This document shows, piece after piece, positions 1 through 6,538 of a DNA stretch of 14,738 bases (position 1 is the first letter of the stretch; the number at the start of each line of letters is the position of its first letter). This DNA is from Brucellaceae bacterium (GTDB lineage: Bacteria > Pseudomonadota > Alphaproteobacteria > Rhizobiales > Rhizobiaceae), in the NCBI GenBank assembly GCA_031253705.1, contig JAIRVW010000085.1, positions 1 through 14,738 on the forward strand, written 5' to 3'. The notes below the pieces were generated by a model. That model did no database searches and was not told the origin of the DNA. It was given only the letters and a program-made list of their open reading frames with translations. A program made the position numbers and the translations under genes.

Positions 1-960
1 AGGGAAGAAACCACAGGTCGCACCATATTCAGGGCCCATATTGGCAATGGTTGCGCGGTCTGCAAGGGTCATATTGTCGAGACCAGGACCGAAGAACTCA
101 ACGAACTTACCGACAACGCCTTTTTTACGCAGCATCTGGGTAACGGTGAGCACGAGGTCAGTTGCGGTGACGCCTTCTTTGACCTTACCGGTCAGTTTGA
201 AGCCGATAACTTCCGGCAACAGCATGGAAACCGGCTGGCCGAGCATCGAAGCTTCCGCTTCAATACCACCAACACCCCAGCCAAGAACGCCAAGGCCGTT
301 GACCATGGTTGTGTGGCTGTCTGTACCAACGCAGGTGTCAGGATAAGCAACGGTTTCACCGTTTTCTTCCTTAGTCCATACGGCCTGTGCCAGATATTCA
401 AGGTTAACCTGATGGCAGATACCTGTGCCCGGAGGAACAACGCGGAAGTTCTGGAATGCCTGCTGGCCCCATTTCAGGAAGCGGTAACGCTCGGCATTGC
501 GCTGATATTCGAGATCAACGTTGTTTTTGAACGCTTGAGGATTACCGAATTCGTCAACGATCACGGAGTGGTCGATCACGAGGTCAACAGGAACCAGCGG
601 GTTGATTTTTTCTGCATCGCCGCCGAGTGCCACCATGGCATCGCGCATAGCTGCGAGGTCAACAACGGCAGGAACACCGGTAAAGTCCTGCATCAGCACG
701 CGTGCAGGGCGATAGGCGATTTCTGCACCGGCAGAACCACGGTCAACCAGCCATTTGGCAATATTTTCGATATCCGCTTTCTTGACGCTGCGGTCATCTT
801 CAAAGCGAAGAAGGTTTTCAAGCAGAACCTTCATGGAGAATGGGAGTTTAGATACGCCTTCAAGACCGTTTTTTTCAGCTTCGGTCAGGCTGTAATAAAC
901 ATAGTCTTTGCCGTCGACGGTGAGCGTCTTGCGGCATTTGAAACTATCGATGTGAGACAC
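1..960 (-). CDS. acnA: Aconitate hydratase AcnA, N-terminal 320 residues (runs off the left edge)
   Basis: TCA-cycle enzyme that interconverts citrate and isocitrate in the cytoplasm through a [4Fe-4S] cluster. Only the first 320 codons of a protein usually near 890-900 residues are inside the window; the frame is open from the start codon to base 1. The N-terminus reads [20 protein letters not shown], and the last residues in the window are [10 protein letters not shown], a conserved AcnA/IRP1 stretch. The cluster-ligand cysteines lie further along and are not visible. The start is a GTG (complement of 958-960) with AAGGA about 8 bases upstream. The nearby ATG is out of frame, so GTG is the only start that gives the family N-terminus. 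It is divergent from ccmA, a neighbour pair I recall from Rhizobium/Brucella genomes. The family assignment is firm; the C-terminal part is simply outside the window. Confidence 0.95.
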   Translation of the reverse strand, partial: MSHIDSFKCRKTLTVDGKDYVYYSLTEAEKNGLEGVSKLPFSMKVLLENLLRFEDDRSVKKADIENIAKWLVDRGSAGAEIAYRPARVLMQDFTGVPAVVDLAAMRDAMVALGGDAEKINPLVPVDLVIDHSVIVDEFGNPQAFKNNVDLEYQRNAERYRFLKWGQQAFQNFRVVPPGTGICHQVNLEYLAQAVWTKEENGETVAYPDTCVGTDSHTTMVNGLGVLGWGVGGIEAEASMLGQPVSMLLPEVIGFKLTGKVKEGVTATDLVLTVTQMLRKKGVVGKFVEFFGPGLDNMTLADRATIANMGPEYGATCGFFP

Positions 961-1306
961 GATGTTCGTCCTTCATGCTTACTGGCCGGAAAACCAGGAC
1001 GAACGCCTCTGCTGCGTTTCAAGGACGCGCTTAGGTGCGGGTGCAGTCATTTCCGCTGTCCGTCCCGAGGCCTGTGCTCAACAAAGAATTTGTTTAACAA
1101 ACATCAGGCTTTAGAGATCGGCCAAAAATGGTTTCCACGCCGACCGCTGGCATGGTAGCTGCTATATAGTCAGTTTTTTAAAACTGTTCCAGACTCTTCC
1201 GAGGTAAAATTATGCTGTTGCGTCGAAATGTTGCGGCTTGTTTTGTCGGGGTTCCTGATAGGGGAAACGGGAGAATATTGCGTAAAACCATGCGATCGGA
1301 GGCCAT
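961..1306. promoter_or_regulatory. Divergent acnA/ccmA control region with short palindromes
   Basis: 346 bases without a believable gene between the acnA start (-) and the ccmA start (+). Visible elements: TTTGTT-T-AACAAA (1089-1101), the 8-bp palindrome CTATATAG (1162-1169), and right beside it CAGTTTT-TT-AAAACTG (1171-1186), a 7-bp perfect inverted repeat. Reading toward acnA, TATATA (1163-1168) could be a -10 with the CAGTTTT palindrome filling the spacer upstream, but the matching -35 (TGGAAC) is poor. Toward ccmA, TAAAAT (1205-1210) is a possible -10 without a good -35. The ccmA ribosome binding site GGAGG (1298-1302) is clear. Promoter positions are inference; the palindromes are directly visible. 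Confidence 0.45.
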
Positions 1307-1966
1307 ATGCGGCTTGTTGCGGAAAATCTGAGCGGAGAACGGGGCGACAATCTCCTGTTCAACTCTCTGTGCGCAAGCCTGAATAATGGTCAGGCTTTGA
1401 TTATCACAGGGCCGAATGGTGCAGGAAAATCAACGCTGTTGCGAATCATTGCGGGGCTGTTGCCCGCCTCTGACGGTACGGTCTGGCTGGAGACAGAGGG
1501 CACGCAGGAGCCGGTGATGGCGCACAGCCATTATCTGAGTACCCTCAATGCAATGAAACCGGCGCTGAGCGTTTATGAAAATCTGAAATTCTGGCAGGAT
1601 TTTCATGGGAGCCCCCTGCACGACATTGATGAGGCGCTGGAAATTGTCGGACTCTTCAATATTGATCATCTGCCTTACGGCTATCTCTCCACGGGGCAGA
1701 AGCGCCGCGTAACCATTGCCACGCTGCTCTGTTCGCACCGGCCTTTATGGCTGCTGGATGAGCCGACTTCAGGGTTGGATACTCATGCGCAGACGATGTT
1801 TGCCGGTGTGATGAGCGGGCACTTAAAAAAGGGCGGCATGATTGTTGCTGTTACGCATATTGCGCTCGGGCTGGAACAGGCTGGTTCCGACGCTGTGCAA
1901 TATTTGCGGCTGGAGGATTACCGGCCGGATGATCAGGGCGCTGAAGCGCAGGGCTGGTTGTCATGA
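1307..1966 (+). CDS. ccmA: Cytochrome c maturation haem exporter, ATP-binding subunit CcmA
   Basis: ATPase of the CcmAB(CD) complex, which uses ATP hydrolysis to release haem-loaded CcmE during system I cytochrome c maturation; it sits on the cytoplasmic face of the inner membrane. The 219 residues form one ABC domain: Walker A GPNGAGKS (35-42), signature LSTGQ (127-131), Walker B LWLLDEP (147-153) and the switch His184. The stretch YLSTLNAMKPALSVYENL (76-93) aligns without gaps to WIGHQPGIKTRLTALENL of E. coli CcmA as I remember it. That puts Leu80 where the Q-loop glutamine is expected. The start is supported by GGAGG four bases upstream. First gene of ccmABCDG; its stop overlaps the ccmB start by four bases (ATGA), which suggests translational coupling. 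Identity is secure from motifs and context. Confidence 0.95.
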   Translation: MRLVAENLSGERGDNLLFNSLCASLNNGQALIITGPNGAGKSTLLRIIAGLLPASDGTVWLETEGTQEPVMAHSHYLSTLNAMKPALSVYENLKFWQDFHGSPLHDIDEALEIVGLFNIDHLPYGYLSTGQKRRVTIATLLCSHRPLWLLDEPTSGLDTHAQTMFAGVMSGHLKKGGMIVAVTHIALGLEQAGSDAVQYLRLEDYRPDDQGAEAQGWLS

Positions 1967-2628
1967 AGGCTTTGTTCTGGCGTGATCTGCGCATTGCTAT
2001 CCGTGCAGGCGGCGGTGCTTTAACCGGCATTCTGTTTTATCTGGCTGTCGCTGCCGTGGTGCCTTTCGCTGTGGGGCCTGATCTGAAATTGCTGGCGCGG
2101 ATCGGTCCTGCAATGCTTTGGCTCGGCGCATTGCTGGCGGTGCTGCTCGGCCTTGACCGGTTGTTTCAGGCGGATCGTGAAGACGGCTCGCTGGATGTTA
2201 TGATCATGGCGCGGGAACGCCATTTTCTGACCCTGACAGTGATTGTGAAATGTCTGGCGCATTGGGTGGCAACAGTCTTGCCGCTGGTGATTGCCGCGCC
2301 GTTTCTCGGGCTGATTATGAATATGGAGCCGCTGGCAATCGGTGCAACAGCGCTCACCTTGCTGATCGGCACACCGGCCGTGATCTTTATCGGTGCATTG
2401 GGCGCGGCACTGGCGGTTTCCATGCCGCGCGGCGGGTTGCTGGTTTCGGTGATGATCCTGCCGCTGACCATTCCGGTGCTGATTTTCGGTGTCTCGGCAT
2501 CCTATGGAGCCGTGACAGAAAATGCCGCGTTTCTTTCACCATTACTGATGCTGGCTGCCAATACGCTGATTGCTGCGATTATCGGACCATTGGCCGCAGC
2601 TTTCGCATTGAAAATTTCGACAGATTAA
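1963..2628 (+). CDS. ccmB: Cytochrome c maturation haem exporter, membrane subunit CcmB
   Basis: Inner-membrane partner of CcmA in the haem-handling ABC complex. The 221-residue protein is almost wholly hydrophobic, with about six membrane segments (roughly 19-38, 48-64, 100-118, 124-150, 158-178 and 190-215). The cytoplasmic stretch DRLFQADREDGSLDVM (about 65-80) matches the conserved CcmB motif with the F..D...G.L pattern. Length is normal for the family (about 220). It overlaps ccmA by ATGA and is followed by an 80-base gap before ccmC. That gap contains the palindrome AGCTTAAGCT (2678-2687) and no obvious strong promoter. Confidence 0.94.
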   Translation: MKALFWRDLRIAIRAGGGALTGILFYLAVAAVVPFAVGPDLKLLARIGPAMLWLGALLAVLLGLDRLFQADREDGSLDVMIMARERHFLTLTVIVKCLAHWVATVLPLVIAAPFLGLIMNMEPLAIGATALTLLIGTPAVIFIGALGAALAVSMPRGGLLVSVMILPLTIPVLIFGVSASYGAVTENAAFLSPLLMLAANTLIAAIIGPLAAAFALKISTD

Positions 2629-2708
2629 ACCCATATTCTGAAATGAGCATTGTCTCTTGTGAGGCAGCTCTAAGGATAGCTTAAGCTTACAAATATATCC
2701 GGGTATCT

Positions 2709-3524
2709 ATGACTGAACGACCAACTGATAAAGCCATATCCAAAGCTGCACCACGCCGTTTTCAGGCGCTGCTTGATCTGGCCAATCCGACACGTTTTCT
2801 GAGCCTGAGCAGCGCAATCCTGCCATGGATGGCAGCGCTGACTGTGCTCCTGTTGCTGGCTGGTCTTTATATGGTGTGGTTTGCGCCGGAAGATTATCAG
2901 CAGGGGCTGACCGTGAAGATCATGTTCATCCATGTGCCTTTCGCATGGCTGTCGATGATGTGTTATACGGTGATGACCATTGCAGCGCTTGGCACACTGG
3001 TCTGGCGTCATCCGCTGGCTGATGTTTCGGCCAAGGCTGCGGCACCACTGGGCGCCATGTTTACAGCACTCGCACTGGTTACCGGTTCGCTCTGGGGTAA
3101 GCCGATGTGGGGCACGTGGTGGGTGTGGGATGCACGCCTGACCTCGGTTTTTATTCTGTTTTTGATGTATCTCGGTATCATTGCTCTGACCCGCGCCATG
3201 GACGATCAGGCAAAAGCAGCGCGTGCTGCCGCTGTGCTGACACTGGTTGGTTTCGTCAATATTCCGATCATTAAATTCTCGGTCGACTGGTGGAATACAT
3301 TGCATCAGCCTGCTTCCGTACTGCGTATGGAAGGGCCTGCCATGCCGCCAAGCATGCTTTATCCGCTGCTGGTGATGGCACTGGCAATGACCATGCTGTT
3401 TTTCACGTTGCATCTGATGGCGATGCGTAATGAGATTTTCAGCCGTCGTATTGCTGCGATGCGCAAGATTGCGGCGCGTAATGCCGAGCGCGAAAACCGC
3501 AAACCGGCAGGAGAAGCGGCATGA
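2709..3524 (+). CDS. ccmC: Haem-handling protein CcmC (transfers haem to CcmE)
   Basis: Inner-membrane protein that positions haem on the periplasmic side and passes it to the haem chaperone CcmE. Visible features of the 271-residue protein: six hydrophobic segments, the tryptophan-rich haem-handling (WWD) motif ending in GTWWVWDARLTS (about 135-146), and the two flanking conserved histidines, His75 in FIHVPFAW and His199 in WWNTLHQPAS, expected as haem axial ligands. The N-terminal soluble stretch (about 1-30) and the charged, Arg/Lys-rich C-terminal tail (about 245-271) are longer than in E. coli CcmC. No clear Shine-Dalgarno precedes the ATG. The stop overlaps the ccmD start by ATGA. Confidence 0.95.
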   Translation: MTERPTDKAISKAAPRRFQALLDLANPTRFLSLSSAILPWMAALTVLLLLAGLYMVWFAPEDYQQGLTVKIMFIHVPFAWLSMMCYTVMTIAALGTLVWRHPLADVSAKAAAPLGAMFTALALVTGSLWGKPMWGTWWVWDARLTSVFILFLMYLGIIALTRAMDDQAKAARAAAVLTLVGFVNIPIIKFSVDWWNTLHQPASVLRMEGPAMPPSMLYPLLVMALAMTMLFFTLHLMAMRNEIFSRRIAAMRKIAARNAERENRKPAGEAA

Positions 3525-3679
3525 CGCATCTGAGCTATGTTCTTATTTCCTATGGTGTTTCTGCCACGGTGATTGTGGCGATTGTTGCATGGATATTGCT
3601 GACCCAGACACGTTTGCGGGCAGAGCTTGCACGACTTGAGAAACAGGGCATTCGCCGCCGCTCGCAAAAGGCTGATTGA
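3521..3679 (+). CDS. ccmD: Small haem-exporter accessory protein CcmD
   Basis: 52-residue single-span membrane protein that binds CcmABC and helps release haem-loaded CcmE. It starts MTHLSYVLISYGVSATVIVA; one membrane helix (about residues 8-29) is followed by a basic, helical cytoplasmic tail (RLRAELARLEKQGIRRRSQK). This is the classic CcmD shape: short, Tyr near the start, then TM, then LeuArgGlu-rich tail. Sequence is poorly conserved in this family, so the call rests mainly on size, topology and its place between ccmC and ccmG. It overlaps ccmC by four bases, and its stop lies two bases before the ccmG ATG. Confidence 0.9.
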   Translation: MTHLSYVLISYGVSATVIVAIVAWILLTQTRLRAELARLEKQGIRRRSQKAD

Positions 3680-3681
3680 TA

Positions 3682-4284
3682 ATGACTGATCCGGTTGAAA
3701 CTCCTGATTCGCAGCCGAATAAGAGACGCGTTTTCGTGGCTCTGCTGCCGCTGCTTATTTTTGCGGCGCTGGCTGCCATTTTTACATGGCAGCTGATGAG
3801 CGGCAAAAACATGCAGGAAATTCCGTCTGCCTTGATCGGGCAGGATGCGCCGCAGACCGGTCTGCCGCCGCTCGAAGGGCTGTTGCAGGCCGATGGTGCG
3901 CAGGTGCCAGGTCTTAATGCAGAGGATCTGAAAGGGCAGGTAACGCTGGTCAATGTCTGGGCGTCATGGTGTGTGCCTTGCCGCGAGGAACATCCGCAGC
4001 TGATGAGACTGGCGCAAGATAAGCGTGTGCGTATTGTCGGTCTGAATTATAAGGATGCACCGGATAATGCGCGTGAGTTTCTGCAGGGGCTTGGTAATCC
4101 CTATGCTGCCATCGGCACAGATCGTTCCGGTCGTGCCGGTATTGAATGGGGCGTCTATGGCGTGCCGGAAACCTTCATTGTCAACCGCGCAGGCAAGATT
4201 GCTTATAAATTTGTCGGCCCTTTAAGTGATGAGAGTCTGGCAAGGCAGTTTATGCCGGAAGTCGAAAAGGCTTTGGCGCAGTAA
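3682..4284 (+). CDS. ccmG: Periplasmic thiol:disulfide reductase CcmG/CycY (DsbE family)
   Basis: Membrane-anchored thioredoxin-like protein that reduces the CXXCH thiols of apocytochrome c so haem can be attached. The 200-residue protein has an N-terminal membrane anchor (about 16-38), then a TlpA/DsbE thioredoxin fold with the redox motif WCVPC (96-100) in the family context NVWASWCVPCREEHP and the cis-proline loop YGVPETFIV (159-167, Pro162). I place the start at ATG 3682; a TTG at 3676 in the same frame would lie inside the ccmD end and gives a less natural N-terminus. AAGG (3668-3671) is about 10 bases upstream of the ATG. Last gene of the ccm operon, followed by a hairpin terminator. 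The usual partners ccmI/E/F/H are not in the window. Confidence 0.95.
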   Translation: MTDPVETPDSQPNKRRVFVALLPLLIFAALAAIFTWQLMSGKNMQEIPSALIGQDAPQTGLPPLEGLLQADGAQVPGLNAEDLKGQVTLVNVWASWCVPCREEHPQLMRLAQDKRVRIVGLNYKDAPDNAREFLQGLGNPYAAIGTDRSGRAGIEWGVYGVPETFIVNRAGKIAYKFVGPLSDESLARQFMPEVEKALAQ

Positions 4285-4308
4285 AATTTCTGCGACGGAA
4301 AACAAAAG

Positions 4309-4334
4309 GGCTTCGCATAATGCGAAGCCTTTTT
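4309..4334. terminator. Intrinsic terminator between ccmG and the convergent methyltransferase gene
   Basis: A perfect 9-bp stem GGCTTCGCA / TGCGAAGCC with a TAA loop, followed by TTTTT on the plus strand. The plus-strand bases before the stem are AAAACAAAAG, so the minus strand also has a T-rich tail. It lies 24 bases after the ccmG stop and 2 bases past the stop of the convergent gene, so it can serve both directions. Confidence 0.9.
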
Positions 4335-4336
4335 CT

Positions 4337-5146
4337 TTAGAGGGGGTTAGCCGTCTTCATGGCACAAGTGGCCAAGAATGTCGGCAGATAAGGATCGATT
4401 ACAAAGCGCGGCGCAGGCTGATAATCTTCCTGAAAACCGGCAATGACAAATTCGGCTTTGAGCTGCCCGCCGATCTGGTCAGACAGGCTGTGCCCGAAGA
4501 CGAAAGCCTCCTGATTTTGTTGTTTTGCCGCGAGTTGCTCGTCGTTCAGGTGATCCTGTTCTGCAAAAGGCATGCGATAAAGCGGGCGGATAATGCCTGC
4601 TTTTGCATCCTCCGGATTTCTGTCGCCGACAAAAACGACCGGATTATAAAAGCTGGAGAGTAACCGTCCGCCTTGTTTCAGCACCCTGTAGCATTCGTGC
4701 CATACCGGCTGAATATCCGGTATATAGAGGTTGGAGATCGGATGAAAAATGATGTCGAAGGTCTCGTCATCAAAGCACGACAGATCGCGCATATCACCCT
4801 GAATAGCGGTGAGTGACAGGTTCTCCCGCTCAGCAACCATGCGATCCTGATCGAGCTGACCTTCGGAAATGTCGAAGACTGTAACCTCTGCACCCGCTGC
4901 CGCCAGAAGTGGTGCTTGCTGGCCGCCGGCTGAGGCAAGGCACAGGATTTTACGACCGCGCACATCGCCAAGCCATGACACCGGAATTGTACCGGGTGTG
5001 AGTTTAACTTCCCACGAACCGGCGCGGGCAGCAGCAACCTGTTCAGGAGAAACAGGCTGTGACCACTCGCAATTGGCGCGGGCTTGCTGGTTCCATGCTT
5101 CACGGTTGTGATTGATAATATCGGAATGTGGTTTGTTCTTTTGCAT
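4337..5146 (-). CDS. Class I SAM-dependent methyltransferase, substrate unknown
   Basis: Cytoplasmic Rossmann-fold methyltransferase of the Methyltransf_11/UbiE-like type, 269 residues. Motif I is ILCLASAGGQQAPLLAAAG (67-85), followed by the acidic ribose-binding residue in VTVFDIS (Asp92). Next come QGDMRDL (116-122), a typical adenine-side motif, and FDIIFHPIS (130-138). A Tyr/Pro-rich C-terminal region (240-258) follows. The N-terminus is MQKNKPHSDIINHNREAWNQ. I choose ATG 5146, with AGAGG six bases upstream; the frame stays open to 5248, but those extra 34 residues do not look like the family. Monocistronic by appearance: convergent with ccmG and divergent from the AT-rich hydrolase. Nothing in the sequence or context identifies the substrate. 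Confidence 0.85.
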   Translation of the reverse strand: MQKNKPHSDIINHNREAWNQQARANCEWSQPVSPEQVAAARAGSWEVKLTPGTIPVSWLGDVRGRKILCLASAGGQQAPLLAAAGAEVTVFDISEGQLDQDRMVAERENLSLTAIQGDMRDLSCFDDETFDIIFHPISNLYIPDIQPVWHECYRVLKQGGRLLSSFYNPVVFVGDRNPEDAKAGIIRPLYRMPFAEQDHLNDEQLAAKQQNQEAFVFGHSLSDQIGGQLKAEFVIAGFQEDYQPAPRFVIDPYLPTFLATCAMKTANPL

Positions 5147-5476
5147 AAGGAACCTCTGGAAATTTCCGTTGGTCACCGCAAGAAAGATCTGAGGGCGCGG
5201 AAGCCGTGTGCATATATTCTTGATATACGCGAAAGTGGTGCTGTCCATGTAATGCCGTCATTCATCCTCCTCGCAGGCGAAGATAAGATAAATAAATTGA
5301 AACGGGCATTACTGGTTCATTGCACGATACTCCTCTGCATGTCCTTAAAGTATGCAGGAATGGTGATCAGTCAATAAAAATGTTTTTCAAATTATCTGTA
5401 GTATTTAATAATATTAATGATGAAATAAATATTAATATTATTTAGATTTTTATTTGTATTTTGGAAGACAAAAACA
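5147..5476. other. AT-rich intergenic region upstream of the SGNH hydrolase
   Basis: 330 bases with no convincing gene. The left part carries the control region of the methyltransferase on the minus strand. From about 5280 rightward the composition becomes strongly AT-rich. CTGCAT (5335-5340) and ATGCAG (5352-5357) form a 6-bp inverted repeat with an 11-base gap. A second, AT-only inverted repeat is listed separately. GGAAG (5463-5467) is a plausible ribosome binding site for the hydrolase. No promoter stands out against the AT-rich background. Confidence 0.5.
5407..5442. repeat. 12-bp perfect AT-only inverted repeat
   Basis: AATAATATTAAT (5407-5418) is repeated in inverted form as ATTAATATTATT (5431-5442), separated by 12 bases. 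It ends 34 bases before the hydrolase ATG and is followed by a T-rich stretch. It could be a protein-binding operator, a weak transcript hairpin, or chance in an AT-rich background; 12 perfect pairs make chance less likely, but the alphabet is only A and T. Confidence 0.6.
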
Positions 5477-6430
5477 ATGTTAATTTTATTATTAGTTTTA
5501 TTTGTTAAAATTTGGAAATGTATTATGGTTTTTAAAGATGGATTATCTTGGTTGCCTGATGATGCACCTGTTCTTATCGTGCTGGGGCAGTCAAATAGTT
5601 ATGGTCAAGGTACATTGCTTCCTGTTGGGGAGCAAATTCTATCTCCCGGATTAAGTAATGTTTTTACACTGTCTCAATCGGAGGTTTATAGTACCAATTT
5701 TACGAATATTAATTGGAGAGGATTAACGACGCTGGGTGATGCAAATATCGCTACGCCGGCAGGTTCTTCTGGGGGGAATCAAAACCATCCGGTTAATGTT
5801 GCTAATCGTTTTGCTGCGCTGTGGCAGGATCATATTAATTCAGGCAATGATTTGTCTTTGCCTGATCTTTATGTGATTTTGATGGGGTGGAGCGCGCAGG
5901 GGATGTATGCAGGGGCTGCCGAGAATAGATGGTACCCTTACAGGAATGCAACAGATGTTGAGTCGCTTTATCCGCGGGCTGAAAGAACCTTGCCTATGGC
6001 CATTGATGCATTACGTTCTGCCGGGAAAAATCCCAGAATACTTGCGGTACATTGGAACCAGTGGGAGGCTGAGGCACTAAGTATGCAGGCTGCGAATGCC
6101 AGTCTTGCAAATTTTAGCAGAATAATTGGAGGCATTAATACGTCTTTGAATAGCGGCAGTATTCCGTGGCGTTTTTTTTATCCTGTTTCACAAATATATG
6201 ATCCAATGAATACTGCACAGGTTATTCAGTCATTGGAGGCCGTGGTGGCAGCAAGTTCAACACATCGAACATTTATTGATGCGCGTAATGCTCCTAATTA
6301 TACTGGTATCGCGCCAAATTTTGGTGTTTTTGGATCTGATAATGTTCACTATACGGCACAGACCCAGCAGTGGTTTGCTGAAACTGAATGGAGCAATATT
6401 ACGGCAGGGTATAGAGGTGTTTTGCTGTAG
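5477..6430 (+). CDS. SGNH-type hydrolase / sialate O-acetylesterase-like protein, probably acquired
   Basis: Predicted esterase of the SGNH superfamily, nearest in motif pattern to the sialate O-acetylesterase-like (SASA) group. Of 317 residues, block I is VLGQSNSYGQG (catalytic Ser39). WNQWEAEA (about 203-210) sits where the family usually has a QGE motif. GSDNVHY (286-292) near the C-terminus supplies the Asp288/His291 pair. Residues 1-16 are hydrophobic and may be a short membrane anchor or signal. Alternatively translation begins at ATG 5525 (MVFKDG), which has its own GGAA seven bases upstream. Base composition is much more AT-rich than its neighbours (21 and 27 G+C in two 60-base stretches I counted), which suggests transfer. 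No phage, transposase or tRNA gene is beside it. Catalytic class is well supported; the substrate (O-acetyl sugar, polysaccharide or other ester) is unknown. Confidence 0.75.
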   Translation: MLILLLVLFVKIWKCIMVFKDGLSWLPDDAPVLIVLGQSNSYGQGTLLPVGEQILSPGLSNVFTLSQSEVYSTNFTNINWRGLTTLGDANIATPAGSSGGNQNHPVNVANRFAALWQDHINSGNDLSLPDLYVILMGWSAQGMYAGAAENRWYPYRNATDVESLYPRAERTLPMAIDALRSAGKNPRILAVHWNQWEAEALSMQAANASLANFSRIIGGINTSLNSGSIPWRFFYPVSQIYDPMNTAQVIQSLEAVVAASSTHRTFIDARNAPNYTGIAPNFGVFGSDNVHYTAQTQQWFAETEWSNITAGYRGVLL

Positions 6431-6502
6431 ACGTGCAAAAAGTTCAGTTTGGAAATTGAGTGGAAATATTCAGCGATTTTCTTGATCATAAATGAGGCAT
6501 TC

Positions 6503-6528
6503 GGGCTCCGGTTTTAACGCCGGAGCCC
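6503..6528. terminator. Hairpin between the SGNH hydrolase gene and ilvD
   Basis: A perfect 9-bp GC-rich stem GGGCTCCGG / CCGGAGCCC with an 8-base loop, located between convergent genes. The plus-strand tail is TGATTATTATTT and the minus-strand tail is CGAATGCCTCATTT, so neither has a classic uninterrupted T run. It is placed correctly to end both transcripts, 10 bases past the ilvD stop and about 70 bases past the hydrolase stop. Confidence 0.7.
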
Positions 6529-6538
6529 TGATTATTAT

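Noticed and set aside
313..1158. 281-codon plus-strand ORF
   Set aside because: It lies antisense to acnA over most of its length, whose protein is clearly recognisable in the minus frame; the plus translation shows no family features.
2670..3413. 247-codon minus-strand ORF
   Set aside because: Antisense to ccmC; very rich in His, Gln, Cys and Arg, as expected for a shadow frame of a membrane protein gene.
5084..5377. 97-codon plus-strand ORF overlapping the methyltransferase start
   Set aside because: It overlaps the methyltransferase control region, has no clear ribosome binding site and no recognisable sequence; the methyltransferase is the better explanation of the left part.
5280..6440. 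Prophage or transposon origin of the hydrolase island
   Set aside because: No transposase, integrase, tRNA gene or terminal repeats flank it; the AT-rich composition alone does not show the vehicle.
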